From Scleroderma bovista (taxonomy: Eukaryota; Basidiomycota; Agaricomycetes; Boletales; Sclerodermataceae), in contig JAYMGJ010000300.1 of assembly GCA_037178675.1 (NCBI GenBank), positions 124,001 through 188,000 of the forward strand: a stretch of DNA of 64,000 nt. Direction: 5' to 3'. Below are positions 22,701 through 36,104 of the stretch, piece by piece (the first letter of the stretch is position 1; each line of letters opens with the position of its first letter). The position numbers and the translations under genes were made by a program. The notes beneath the pieces were generated by a model. The model was not told the origin of the DNA. It saw nothing but the letters and a program-made list of their open reading frames with translations, and ran no database searches.

Positions 22701-24296
22701 GAACGAGAGATGCGAGAATGCGAGCGAGAGCGAGTTAGAGATATAAACAACCGTGACCGTGAGAGGGGAGAGTTTATGTCCAATGTTGGTCCCAGATACC
22801 AGAGTTCTGAGTGGAATCCGAAGCCTTCTGGTGGTGTGGATTGGAGTTTTGGAGACAGGCGGCGAGAAGAGGATATGTTGGAACGCGAGAGGGAACGCGA
22901 GCGTGCAGAGAGAGAAAGGTCTCAAGGACAGCCCATGACGGGCCCTCCAATACCCCGCCATCAAAACCAACATTCACACTCACTTCACCATCCCCACCCC
23001 TCTCACTCACAGCATCTTACCCATCCTTCGCACCCTCCGCACTTGGGTCACTCAGGGCATTCACAACCCCCCTCGCACCATCAACATCACCACCCGCATC
23101 CACATTCCCAGCACCAAGTTCATCAGCATACCCAACACCAACATGGACCGACAGGAAATGCACCGCATCATCATCATGTTAGCCAACATCATCATAGACA
23201 CCATTACCACGTCTTACATCACCATCCCCCCGGGTCTGAATTGCGGACAGGTCCTGCATCAGGTACAAGTGCGGAAGGTTCTGGGATAAGGCATGGACAA
23301 GGGCATGGCCAGACTTCGACTACCATGGAAATCATTAACTTGTCAGCGGGTTCATCAAAAGCGCTTTGGAAGAGGGAGGAGGGTAAGTTTGGTGGAACGA
23401 GCCTTCCCGGGAGTCGGCCATCATCTACACATCCCCCTTTCTCTGTTTATGACGAACGGGAAAGGGACAGGGACAGGGACAGAGATAGAGATAGAGAAAG
23501 GGACAGGGATAGACCAGTTGCAACGCCATTCGTTATTGGCCCTTCACCCAATTCCTTATCTGCCGCGTCTTCTCCCCGACACAACTGGCCCCATGGTGAT
23601 ATGGGTGGCCCACATCCTCCTGGTGGTCCTGGTGCATTATATCCGCCGCCCTCTGAACGATTTCATTCACCCGTTTCAGGAAGTTCTGGAACACAAGGAG
23701 TGCTACACCGCTTCTCAAACCCTCCGCCCTCTTCCCACCTTCACCGCCAGTCGCCCAATTCACTGACAACGTCACCTTCCCGTTCTGGTCCCCCAGCGTC
23801 TCCTAGTAGTGCCAACCTGGTCAATCCTGGTGTTCCATCGTCATCCGCGAATACCTCGTCCTCCCCAGGTCCCTTCCATACACGTAAATCATCTCCTAAT
23901 TTGCCACCACCCTCTAAGCTTGGAATGTCACCTCTTGTTTATTCACCCCGGTTAGCAGGTCCAGGTGTTCTACCCCCAACTGGCCCAGGAGTTCCCGGAG
24001 TGTTATCTGGCGCTGTATCCAATGTGCTTTCAGGTCCCTCATCAGGGCCTGGTATACCGCCATCTGGAATACTGACAAGCGGCCCTGGTATACCACCTAC
24101 GCTTGCAATGCCCCAAGGCAGTAGTGGTCCTGGTATCGGTGGTGGTATACCTCCAAGTGGACCCCCGCCAATTGGCATGGGAGATGGACAATCTATGTCC
24201 GGGTTTACTGGCAGTAGGACAGAATCACCTTTGATGTTTGCGTCGCCAAGGGCTGGGCCGCCACCGATCCAGAAAATAGGAGTGGAAGGAGTATGA
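19759..24296 (+). CDS. Dep1/Sds3-type subunit of the Rpd3L (Sin3) histone deacetylase complex, greatly extended
   Basis: Five exons (19759-21256, 21312-21463, 21575-21674, 21821-22006, 22078-24296) give 1384 aa. The Sds3-like core begins near residue 463 with EALDVLATIEIKFAMLRERV and YVEKMEGLAWEEAL, continues across intron 1 into THPELHHLQEELTKRRDKR and a charged coiled coil, and reaches ALERPVG; this helix binds the Sin3 scaffold in the family. N-terminal to it lie about 460 residues of acidic low complexity (E/D runs). C-terminal to it, about 700 residues are low complexity: Gly/Pro repeats (GPGIGPGMG), Arg-Glu and Arg-Asp dipeptide runs, and a His/Pro/Ser-rich tract. Yeast Dep1 and Sds3 are far shorter. 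Dep1 versus Sds3 orthology is unresolved. Confidence 0.82.
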
Positions 24297-25249
<953 letters not shown>

Positions 25250-28200
25250 ATGAGCGCAACATTTGAGCTGCAAGACGAGCTAGAAGCTCTGCAAGACTTA
25301 TCCTCGTACGAGATTCCGAATGAACACGATCTACATAACACCGAAGCTGGCCCATTACTGCAACGTGCGTATCCTTTCAAACTGACGATGATCGCTAACC
25401 GCTACGCAGGTGTCGTGGGTACCATTGCAAACTCGTCGGACGATATTACCGATCCAGAAATATTTGATATCTTTCGAAGTCTCCTGAAACATGCAGACGC
25501 AGTCCCAGGGCCGTGCATGATTAAATTACTGGACTCCGTTGCTTCAGGCTTCAGTGCTCAGTTAGACGCGGCGATCCGGGACTCAAAAGAGGAGGATCAA
25601 CAGGCTGCCATGTCTCACAAGACCCCGCTGGAAATGTACGCCTTCCTTCTGAATTGGTTCACTTCTGCTGCAGATAAAGTGAAATCGGGCGAAGACGAAC
25701 TTGCGCAGTTTCAGCCGAAATCTCGCCGTGGAAGGGGTGGTAAATCAGGCACATCCCGTGCAGCTGCTAAGAAAGGGGATGAATGGACTTGGGCAGACCA
25801 GATCCCTGCTACTCTTGAGCTATTCACAAAAGCAATGAAGCTGAAGACGCATCGTATATGGGTGACAACACCAGAGAGGGATGCCTTCATCACGTATGTT
25901 CTATGGTCAGCCGAGGTTAGTTAAACTGACATGAACCTCAAGTTGTTTGACCCGTCCTGCATATCACATCGCAGAGAACGAACAGTATATGAAGGTCCAT
26001 AATATCAAAATGCATGTTTTCAAGGTCATCTGTATTGCTGTCAAGAATCATGGACATGCCCTTGCGGCTCAGATCAACATCATGCAGGCATTACAATATC
26101 ACGAACACCTTTCGGAGCCCATGGCCGAATGTCTTGCTCACCTCGCGAAGGACTTTGACCATGCTCAGCTTGGAGAGGAGATTTTGCGGGAAATCGCTGG
26201 AAAGACATTCAACGCCCAAGACACGAAAGGGCCTCGAGCATTCTCTCGTTTCCTTGTGAAATTCTGTGAAGAGTCACCGAGATCGGTGTTGAAACAGATT
26301 AGCGTTTTGCTTGGACACTTGGATTCAGAGGTTGGTCGACGACCCTCGCTAAGTCACGACCACGTACTGATAATAATCGCCTTAGTCGTATCCCATGCGT
26401 ATGGCTATGGTCGAAGTAATCGGGCTGCTTATTCGCGAACTCTCAAGCGCTGAAGACAACAGCGACTCCACGCAAGCCCACAAACAAATCGTCGGGCTCT
26501 TTGAGTTACTTCTATCTCGAACACTTGACCTCTCCTCTTATGTTCGCTCCAAAGTTCTCGCCACGCTGTCGAAGTTGTGTGACTTACGAGTCCCATTTCC
26601 CAAGCAACGTTTGGAGATAACAAAACATGCAGTGGCAATGTTGGAGGACAAGGCCTCTACGGTGCGCAAAGCAGGAGTTGCTTTACTTACGAAGCTCATC
26701 TTGACGCACCCCTGGGGCCTTATGCATGGCGGGCCTCTCAGCCTTGAAAAGTGGGAAGGATACTACAAGGAAGTGAAAGACAAACTGGACAAACTTGAGC
26801 AGGCGGTGGGTAAGGCTGTAGAACGAGGAGAGAAGGCCAGATCCAAGGATGAAGAGGACGAAGAGGACGAGGGCGACGAGGAGCAAGACGAATCTGACGA
26901 AGAAGCTGAAACTCAGGCGAATAATCTAAAAATGAAGATGTAAATCATTTAGCTGACTCTGTGGATGACGGTACTAACGCGTTCTAACCAATAGGGCGGA
27001 AGATGATGAGATGGTCGTGGACACGGAATCTCACAACGTAGAAGATGTAACTATGGGTAATGAAGACCACCAACGAACGCCGAAGAAGGGAAAGGGCAAG
27101 AAAGCTCGGAAGTCCATGATGGATGTCGTTGCTATTACTTCGGAGCAGGAAGCACTCGCAGCATTGGAGTCTAATGAAACGCTCTATCTCAGACTCCGCA
27201 AGAAATACTACACAGAAGCACTCGCGTTCATTAGGATGATCGAAGCTTCTGTGGAATGCGTCACCCAGCTGCTCGGTAGTACCAACAAAGCAGAAGTACT
27301 TGAAGCTATGGAATTCTTCAAGGTCACATACCTCTATGAGTTTGAAGCTGCAGGGGTGAGAATTGTCTCTTCTAGTGTGGACCCTTCTGATCGTTCATAG
27401 GTCGGAATTAAGCGTATGTTACACCTCATCTGGTCAAAAGATAACAACCAAGTCTCGGAAGACGGAAAGGAGCTAAAGGGTGTCCGGTCGCGACTTCTGG
27501 AGTGCTACCGGAGCCTGTACTTCGACCCTCTCCCTGACTTAGAACCTAAGCAGCAGGTGAACCGCATTGCCAAAAACATGATCGAGTTAGTCTCCCGAGA
27601 TTTTTTTTTCCCAACACTAACTACCATCCAAGATTGACCTACGACGCGTCGTTGGCGGAGCTAACAAGTCTCGAGGAGATGATGAAGATTATGATGGAGG
27701 AAGACCAGGTTCATCATGATATCATCAACAAGCTCTGGCAAGTCTATAGTAAGTTTCTCATGTTGACAAGACATCTGTAGAACCTCACACGTGGCGTTAT
27801 CCTAGGTTCTCCGAAGCCTCTCCCTGCTTACCAGCGCCGAGGAGCCATAATCATCCTAGGTATGCTGGCGTTGGCAAAGCGTAGTGTGGTGGAAGAGAAG
27901 ATCGATGTTTTGTTGCTAATAGGACTAGGCAAACATGGCAAGGTGCGACAGTTTTCTCCGTTTAAGCACACTAATATAATGGTATCTAGGCTGATCTCAT
28001 GCTCGCCCGATACACTTGTGTGACCCTGCAACGCCTCAATGGTAGCGCAAAGAAAGTGAAGGGTATGTTCGGAGCACCATCCGCAGGATATGTGAAATTG
28101 ACAATCTCGTCAGGTTCTCTCCTTAATAAGACTCTTCGCATGGAAATGAACAACGCAATTTTCCGCAAGCTCCAGGAGGCTGTTGAACACCCATGTCGGT

Positions 28201-30142
28201 CTAAGGACTGGTTCGGAATGGCAGAACAAGCGATAAACACAATCTATGCTCTGGGAGAGCACCCAGACGAGTTATGTAGCAAGATTATCAAAAACTTGAC
28301 TCGGCGAGCATTCCCGCGTCGAACACAGGAGCCCGCTCTCGGCCAAGAGCAAGGAAGCCAAGAGCAAGGAGATGCATTGCAGCAGGATATTGAGCCGCCA
28401 TCTTTTTCAGGGAATGCCTCGCATGCTCCAATTTCTCAACCCTCTTCATCTCAGGGCCTGAGTGAACAACGTGGTGGCCAAGACACTGGTGACGTGTTAC
28501 AACTCAGTCAGCTCTTGTTTGTCGTCGGTCATGTTGCTATCAAGCACATTGTCTTCCTCGAGCTCGTTGAGCGAGAGTGGAAACGACAAAAGGACGAGAA
28601 GGATTTAGGTAACGTCCACTTAAGTTTTCTCTGAGCTGTTTTTGATCGTAGTTTCAGCTGAAAAACTCGCTGCTGGCGGCAATGTACCAAACAAGGATTC
28701 AAAAGAAGCTGAAGAACTAGACCAAGTTGCTGGAAACGCGGAAGACGAAATTGGTGATAGGATAGCTGCAGTGCGAGAAACTGAACTGTTGTATGGCCCC
28801 CAGTCGCTATTGGCTGTGTATGGTCCAATGCTCGTCCATGTCTGCGGAAGCCCCCATAAATTCAAGGCGAGTCCTGCTAATTCATGTTTCATTTGTCATC
28901 CTCACACCCAACCAGAATCGGACGCTCCGTGCAGCTGCGACCCTTTCCTTCGCCAAATTCCTCTGCGTGAGCTCGCAGTTTTGTGACCAACACCACCGTC
29001 TGCTTTTCAAAATTCTTGAGACCTCGAAGGATCCAGACCTGCGAAGCAACATCGTGATCGCGTTAGGCGATGTAGCAGTGTCGTTCAGCAACATTATAGA
29101 CGAAAACAGCAACGAATTATACAAGGGTCTTTCAGACGAAAACCTTGTCGTTAAGAAGAATACACTGATGGTGCTTACCCATTTAATTCTGAATGGCATG
29201 ATCAAGGTCAAGGGACAACTTGGTGAGATGGCCAAATGTCTGGAGGATGAGGAACCGCGGATTTCCGACTTAGCGAAACTCTTCTTCACCGAACTGTCGA
29301 CAAAAGACAATGCAATCTACAACAACTTACCTGATGGTCCGTTGCATTTCTCCAGGTCGCGATGGCAGGATATTGATCACGCGATGTAGTGATAAGCCAC
29401 TTGTCAGCAGGTGACCATGCTGTGAGCGAAGAGATCTTCCAGAGTACTATGCGATATATCTTCTCCTTCATTGAGAAGGTAAGGAGATCCCTCTAGATAT
29501 TTGCAGTGCTCATTCTTTGAGAAGGAAAAGCAAGCCGAGAACATTGTTGAGAAACTTTGCCAGAGATTCCGCATCTCTGATGATCCTAGGCAGTGGCGAG
29601 ACATCGCGTTTTGCTTATCCTTACTCCCCTTCAAGTCTGAGAGATCTGTTAAGAAGCTCATCGAAGGACTGCAGTTTTATCAAGACAAGTTACACGAGCT
29701 TGCAGTTTTCGAACGTTTCACAGATATCCTGAATAAAGTCAGTTTCAGAATCATTGTGTTGAGTGACCCCCCACCCATTAATTTAGGCTCGATCGAACAA
29801 ATCTGCAAATAAGCCCGACACAGAACTCGACGAGTTTGAATCTGTATGTTGATACCTGTCCTGCATGTCGATGGCTCACAATTCATCCCGCAGATTCTCA
29901 ACGAACACAAACGACAAGGCGAGGAAGACCGCGCTTTCGAACAACGTGTGGAAGGTAAGAAAGCGGCTGCGAAGCGGAAGGCTACTCGACGCTGTAAGTG
30001 CCTCCGTTATCTGGCTACAATCGTATGTGCTCACCTCCACCCAGCTGCCCGCAAAAAGGCTCACCCTGAGCCTGAACCCGAGCCAGAGCCAGTTTCTTCG
30101 CGACGGGCTGAAGATGATGACGATGACGACATGTATGTCTAG
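25250..30142 (+). CDS. CND1: Condensin complex subunit 1 (CAP-D2 / Cnd1 / Ycs4)
   Basis: HEAT-repeat regulatory subunit of condensin I, which compacts mitotic chromosomes with Smc2/Smc4. I resolve 17 exons whose lengths sum to 4104 bp (1367 aa) with all phases consistent. Landmarks: TRPAYHIAENEQYMK; HLDSESYPMRMAMVEVIG; FELLLSRTLDLSSYVRSKVL; ADLMLARYTCVTLQRL; HPCRSKDWFGMAEQAI; the Cnd1 core DQHHRLLFKILETSKDP with VVKKNTLMVLTHLILNGM; and an acidic C-terminus (PEPEPEPEP, DDDDDDMYV). The first long frame begins with GTG at 25196; the ATG at 25250 is the likely start. Two introns are multiples of three and read through (25365-25409 and 28063-28113). The intron at 28867-28915 uses a GC donor. The acceptor at 28651/28657 and the intron at 29479-29521 have alternative sites. 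Confidence 0.93.
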
Positions 30143-30389
30143 GGTTATTGCATTTTCTGTTATAGGTGTATGGGCATGTAGTGTTGTAACTTATATCCAT
30201 AACTTTAGGCGAGTCAAACACTAGTCATTCATTGAAGGCCCTGCTGGTAAACCTGAGCTGGTTCACTAATATCATATTATAGGACCTGTGATATGTACTA
30301 CAACGTATATATACAATGCATATCGAGAGACATGGAACGAGCAAGCTGCCAACACCCAGGTGTTGCAATCAACACCAATCAGCTTGAGC

Positions 30390-32546
30390 TCAGAAATCAC
30401 CAAGATCAACTTCTATGCTATCTATCAACGACGCTTCAAGGCTCTTGCTTGGCGACGTTTGTAAAACAGATAACGCAGACACAGAAACGGGGAAAGGTGA
30501 TATCGGTCGTCCGGTTAGTGTTGATTGCGCTTGCAGAACGGGTGTTCCAGTCCCGCTGATGTTTGGCGTTGCCGATCTGTTTATGTTATGTAAATGCTCC
30601 AGGTAATGCATGAGATGGGCGGACAAGTAAAACAACCACGGGTTAAAGGTAAGATGGACAACCACAAACCTGGAAATACTATCGGGAAACCTAGACACCG
30701 CCTTCAGTCTGGCACTTGAATCGGGTGTGGCGGTTCCCGAGAGTCCGGATGCGGCCAGCTTTCGCTCTTTTCGTTTTCGCTCGGCTTCGAATTCTGCCCT
30801 CCGCACAGCTTCGAGATTGGCTTTGCGATTCCGCTCGTTCACTTTGGCGAGTTTGTCAGCAAGAGAAAGCTCCTCTTTACGGGGGGTTTGGACCGCCGGA
30901 AGATCTTTAAGTTTCACCTCGATTTCCGCAAGCTCGGAGAAATCTTGCCGTCGCATAGCTAGTGTTCTGGCTTGCATGAGGCGGGATCGCTCCATTGTTA
31001 TGGCTGCAGTACTTTGTTGCTGGTTCAACTGATTCTTGCGGGCAAGCATTAGAGCGATATCACTCTGAACCTGCCTTCAGCGATGGAAGGTGGGTCATAA
31101 ATAGCAAGCAAACCTCTGTGAATGGTTGGGTTATAAGGCTCTCAAGCTGAGCGGCTTTCTTTTCAAGCTGCCGCTTCGAAGGCAGCTTCACATCCTCAGC
31201 CATATAGGTCTTAATCAGGCGCTCGAACTCTTTCTGCGGGGCCGATTCTCAGAGCTTCGCTAGGAACGAAGCCAGCAGAAGACGAACCGGGTCGATTTTT
31301 GAGTTCGACACCTTGTCCATGAGGAACGCCTTGATAGACTTTCCATGCTGGAGTTCAAGTGTCTGATTCACCGTCCTGTCATTTATCTTGTATGGTTTCA
31401 CGAGATTGGCACCAAGGTCTTGCAAGGTGTATTGGCTCGCGTTTGCCTAGAACAGGACAAATACTTACTAGTGATCTCACATAGGCGATACACTGGTTCG
31501 TTGTTCTCGTCGCCGATGAGGTAGCGCACCCAGCCGCCTTATGTAGAAGCTGAGCTTAGTGACAGTATATATTCGCTACTGACTTGAACTTGCCTTTGAC
31601 ATAGTCCTCGAACCAAGGCGCCATGCAATATTTTGCAAGCATATCTCGGGTCAGTCTGCATTTCATTAGAAATTCCAAAGTCATAGGTTCGTCGTCAGGC
31701 TCAGGTTGCTTTGGATACAACCTGCGTTCCCTTTCCTCTTCTTCCTCGTATTTGGTAATTTGACCATCTTCCTCCTCACCAGAAGAGGTCTCCATTTCCA
31801 TGGGCGATGAAGAGCGGTCACGCTTAGGAGAATCCGTCCGTACCTAACCGAAGGATAAGACAGAGACGAATTGCGCGACGTAAGCCAACATACGCGCTTC
31901 TTCTCGTCTTTGGCCTTCCGCTTTGCCTTGAGCTCGTCAAGTTTTCTCGACTTCTCCTTCGTGGCTCCTCTCACAGCGTGCTGACCTACGAGCGAAGTCC
32001 GCGTGTAAGACGACGACATACACATGTGCAAAAAAAAAACACTGAATACGTTTAGCTGCCTTTGCCACGCTGTCAGCATCGTTGGAAGCACCCTTCTGCT
32101 GTCTGAGCATCTCTTGTAACTTGCGCCTGTCCTGAATCTTCTGCATTTGTTCCAGGCGCTCGGCGAGGATGGCCTCGCGTTCAATCTCAGACATGGCAAG
32201 TAGTCTTCCATTAGAAGAGTTCATTATTAATGTATTGTCAAAAACTGCGCTGCTGGTACCCTAGCATAGAACTCACCGATGCCGGTCCGAATCATCTTCA
32301 TACTTGCCCTCCAGCGGGTAGGGGTTCACATCTTCGGTCTCCTCACGCTCAAGTTCGTTCTCAGAGTCAGAGATACTGCTTAAAGTGTGATGTCTCCATA
32401 GAGAAACTGCCAAAAAGCTGAGCCAACCTAGACTTGCGCTTTTTCGTCCCAGACTTGGAACCCGAAACCTGTCGCTTTCGTTTCTTCTCGGTTGCGCCTG
32501 CTAGTTCAAGAAGCTCGGCATCAATGTCTCCATCAGTGTCAGACAT
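30390..32546 (-). CDS. RTF1: RTF1, Paf1 complex subunit (Plus3 domain)
   Basis: Rtf1 links the Paf1 complex to Spt5 and stimulates H2B ubiquitination during transcription. Read on the minus strand from ATG 32546 (MSDTDGDIDAELLELAGA). Exon 1 ends at 32428; exon 2 (32378-32277) gives NPYPLEGKYEDDSDR; exon 3 starts at 32204 with LLAMSEIEREAILAERLEQM. After a basic, coiled part and an acidic linker comes the Plus3 domain: PMTLEFLMKCRLTRDMLAKY, PWFEDYVKG, YRLCEI, NLVKPYKINDRTVNQTLELQ. The C-terminal part is VKLPSKRQLEKKAAQLESL and coiled coil (LAVRRAEFEAERKRKE-like). One intron (donor gttcgt, near 31300) removes an in-frame TGA at SKIDP/KEFERL. The gene ends SLIDSIEVDLGDF. It is convergent with condensin, leaving 247 bp between the stops. 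Confidence 0.92.
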
Positions 32547-34278
32547 GGTGAATTGGACAGTGGGATGAGGAGAAAAAGAACGAGGAATGCTGTGGACAAC
32601 CAGCAAGGTTAATCACCTTGTGTAAACCCCTCCTGATTATTTGGTCGTGCTTGCACCAAGTTTTCACGTGACTTTCATATTCGGTGCACAGTACGTCCAC
32701 TTCATTTGGTTGAGTCAATGTCAGAACCTTTTCCTTACAGACAATCCTGCCTTTCGTCTAACGTACGACAGCCGAGCCGCTTCTGGTGAAATGCAACCTC
32801 TTTCAAATTCTATTTCGCGACTTGGATGTGCACCTACGGCGATGATACTGTAGTCTGTCGGCTCGAAGTGGTCCACTCTCAGGTTGACTCGCGGCTCTTG
32901 CGATATGATTTTGGGTTGTAAATGAATGGTGGAGAGAGAAATAAACTAATTCTCGTTACAATTCCAAGGACAAGGAATTGCGGTCCCTCCACATCACTTG
33001 GCGCCCATTGATGGTGAAGACGAAAAGACGGCCCAGAGCGATTCCCGTATTTGCACCTACTTACTAATGCTTTACCAAGGAATTGGCCTACGGATTCTGA
33101 AAACACATGATACATACACTAGTACACTCCACTACTAGCAATACATTATACTACAAAGTTGAATGACTTAGATACTACATGCGGTATTCGTCGAGATATA
33201 AAAAAAAGGCACCGTGACGAGGAAAGTCATGCCTGCGATCGATGACTTCACTGTGCCAAGTACATACAGCCAGTGCAGCGGAGCATAGGTCTATTCGCAT
33301 CCAAAAATACATACCCATACTCATACATTGATACTCCACAAAAAATCCTGACAAGTCACAATTTGCCTCCCAAAATGTGGTGAGGCTGCTACAAAGTTGA
33401 GCGCCGAGCACTACATCGACTTGTTGTCCTTTTCAGGCAACTTGGATTTTACGAAACAAAATGCATAACTCCTACCGAATCCTGGAATTCCAAAAATTCC
33501 AAACTCAAAATTCCAGAATCAACCCAAATCATTTTTTTTTTGGTATTTTTAAAGTTGAACAGTGTAACGTACTCTTTATTGAATTGTTGATAAGATATAG
33601 GTACCAAAAGCTGTATCTTTTTTTTTGGTCATATGGCCAAGTTTCCTGAAAAGGATATACTGTAATGATGAGCGCAAAGTAATATGCAGGCATTCGCGTC
33701 TCGCTTCCCGCACCACTTGTTGTTATCACCGCCCTGCCTTTGGAGTCTCCCTTGGCTCCATTCCCCCCCTCAGCACCACCTGGGCATTTTGAGTAACAAA
33801 GATGTTATTTTTGAGCATGGAAATGAAATGGCAGTGAATATCGGGTATGCTTGGTGGCCCGATACATGCGCAGGGCTTATGGCATACACTGCTCTAAGAT
33901 CGGAGATATGTAAGTACATAGCTCGACTCCGAGGTGATAGCTGATCGGTTGTTGGCAGTCACATGCTTAAATTACCCTGAACCAGCTTAGGTCGCTGTTG
34001 CTTACATATGTAGTTCGCCGGTAAATATCGGCTGTGGAGCGGAAATTTTGTGAAGGATGGCTTCCTTTTTTGCCATAACAGTGTGCACCGTGCCGTCCTA
34101 TGCACAGATACTTTGTTTGATTCAGAGCAAGCAAACTACAAACTCGTCCGACGTGGTCCGTCCGAATCAATGGTAGCCGAACATCCCAAGGAGGCTGCCG
34201 CTGTGAAACAATATATAAAAGACCCGGGTATTTTTGTCGATTTCATTCCTCACCTTCGCCTGTCCTGACTTTCACGAC
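32547..34278. other. Long intergenic stretch, AT-rich in its second half
   Basis: About 1.7 kb between divergent RTF1 (-) and the MFS transporter (+). It holds a TCACGTGA site near RTF1, long A/T runs (33203, 33530, 33622) and a short degenerate repetition of an AATTCCA motif at 33484-33520. Nothing reads as a gene. Confidence 0.45.
32664..32671. promoter_or_regulatory. TCACGTGA E-box upstream of RTF1
   Basis: Perfect palindrome 118 bp upstream of the RTF1 start codon (minus strand). Same 8-mer as before condensin and the + strand peroxidase. Confidence 0.4.
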
Positions 34279-36104
34279 ATGACCGTCAACGAAAACACGC
34301 CGCTGTTACAAAAAAATAAGACACCACTACCCAAGTTCCAGCTTTGCCTCGTGCTGCTGCTCATGTTTGCAGAACCCATATCAGCGCAATACATCTATCC
34401 TTTCATCAATCAGGTCAGTCGCTGGAATACATAAGGGCCATTTGTAATTGATGATACTTTTCATCTCCTATCCGTGCTATATAGCTAATACGCGAACTGG
34501 ACATCACTGGTGGAGACGACCGTAAGATTGGGTACTACGCGGGTCTTATTGTGAGTAGGAGCGTGGAAAATCTCCGCCAAGGGATTCCGGTCCGTCTATA
34601 TAGTACCACTCATCTCCACATGATCTGCAGCAATCACTATTTTACATAACCCAAGCATTCACGACTCTACACTGGAGTCGCCTATCGGATTACATTGGAC
34701 GCAAGCCTGTCCTGCTTATCGGTCTGATGGGCTTGAGCATATCGAATATGTGCTTTGGACTGTCCACTACGTTTTGGATGATCATCGCCAGGTAAGTAAC
34801 GTGGACACTCCAGTAGTCTGTGACTTATTGTCCTATCGATACAGTCGATGTATTGCGGGAGCCTTGAATGGCAACATCGGCGTCATGAAGAGTGTCATAG
34901 CCGATATCACCGACCATACGAACCTCGCTCAAGCATTTGTGCTCATCCCCCCAGTATTCTCTGTCGGTGCTTCAATTGCGTACGTCAGTTTATTTGCACT
35001 CGCATTCCACTGCTCAGATTTGGATGTTCAGACCGCTTTATGGCGGTGTTTTGGCAAAACCACATGACCGCTGGCCAGCACTCTTTTCAGGGATATTCTG
35101 GCAGAAATACCCATACTTCCTTTCATGTCTCGTGTCTGTCTCGTTCACTGCCATTGCTTTCCTGATAGCTGCCCTCTTCCTGAAGGAGGTAAGGAAAAGA
35201 GTTTTCCACCCTGGCTGCGAGGGAGCTGATCACTTCACCACATATATAGTCATCGCCGCGCAGGCGACATAAGAAACACCTGCACCTCAGGGCAAACATC
35301 CAAGATGCTTGCGTTGGTGTTTCCGACAAGGATGCTTCTCCTGTCCCTATCCGTACCTTGATGAAGACCTACTCTGTCATGCTACCCATTGCGACTTATG
35401 GCGCACTGGCACTTGTGGACATCGGTTTCGTTGCTCTTTTACCATTGTTTTATGCAACCCCTATCGAAATCGGTGGGTTAGGACTCCCGCCATCCATTAT
35501 CGGCACGTGCTTGGCTATTTATGGCCTATTTAATGGCTTGTTCCAAGTACTATTCGTCAGCAAACTGATAGATCGATTCGGCGAAAAGAAAATATTCTGT
35601 ACAGCAGTTCTGGCCTTCTTTCCGCTTATCGCAATGTTCCCGGTTATGAGCTTGGTTGTCCAATCTCAGCAACAAGTTGGTCCAAGTATCTGGCCCCTCA
35701 TGGCTCTTCAACTTTGTTTCGCACTCATAGGGGACATGTCCTATTGTATGTCCACCTCTTCTCGATACAAGGGAACTGACCAACTTACAGGATGGACATC
35801 CTCAGCCGTCATTAGTGTGTTCGTCATGAGGGCGGTGCCAAATCGATATTCGCTTGGCACTATGAATGGTCTTAGCCAGACCACGAATTCAGTCGCGCGG
35901 GCTTTTGGTCCAGTGACATTCTCGTCTATGTTTGCATTCTCAAAAGAACACAACATGCTTGGTGGTAACTTAGTATATCTCATTTTGCTGGTGCTGGCTT
36001 GTTTTCTCGTTTTCTTGTCAAGATTTTTGCCTGATTTAAAGAACGATGAAAAATGCGATGGGGAATTCACTGGAGATACATTCCCTGATCGTGATGCTGC
36101 GTGA
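34279..36104 (+). CDS. Major facilitator superfamily transporter (ZIFL-like)
   Basis: Multi-exon MFS transporter with about 12 membrane segments. It starts MTVNENTPLLQKNKTPLP, a short cytosolic tail, then QLCLVLLLMFAEPISAQYIYPFINQ. The classic MFS signature between helices 2 and 3 appears as RLSDYIGRKPVLL, and the helix-5 region as CIAGALNGNIGVMKSVIADITD. The second half (ANIQDACVGVSDKDASPVPI loop, then LPIATYGALALVDIGFVALL) contains KLIDRFGEKK between helices 8 and 9. The loop RAVPNRYSLGTMNGLSQTTNS is characteristic of the zinc-induced-facilitator-like group (yeast YCR023C). The last intron has two acceptors; the one at CCGTCATT (about 35808) keeps the frame open. Substrate unknown; likely vacuolar or plasma membrane. 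Confidence 0.85.

Noticed and set aside
33684..33944. 86-codon + frame in the RTF1-MFS gap
   Set aside because: No family resemblance and no supporting splice signals in an AT-rich spacer.
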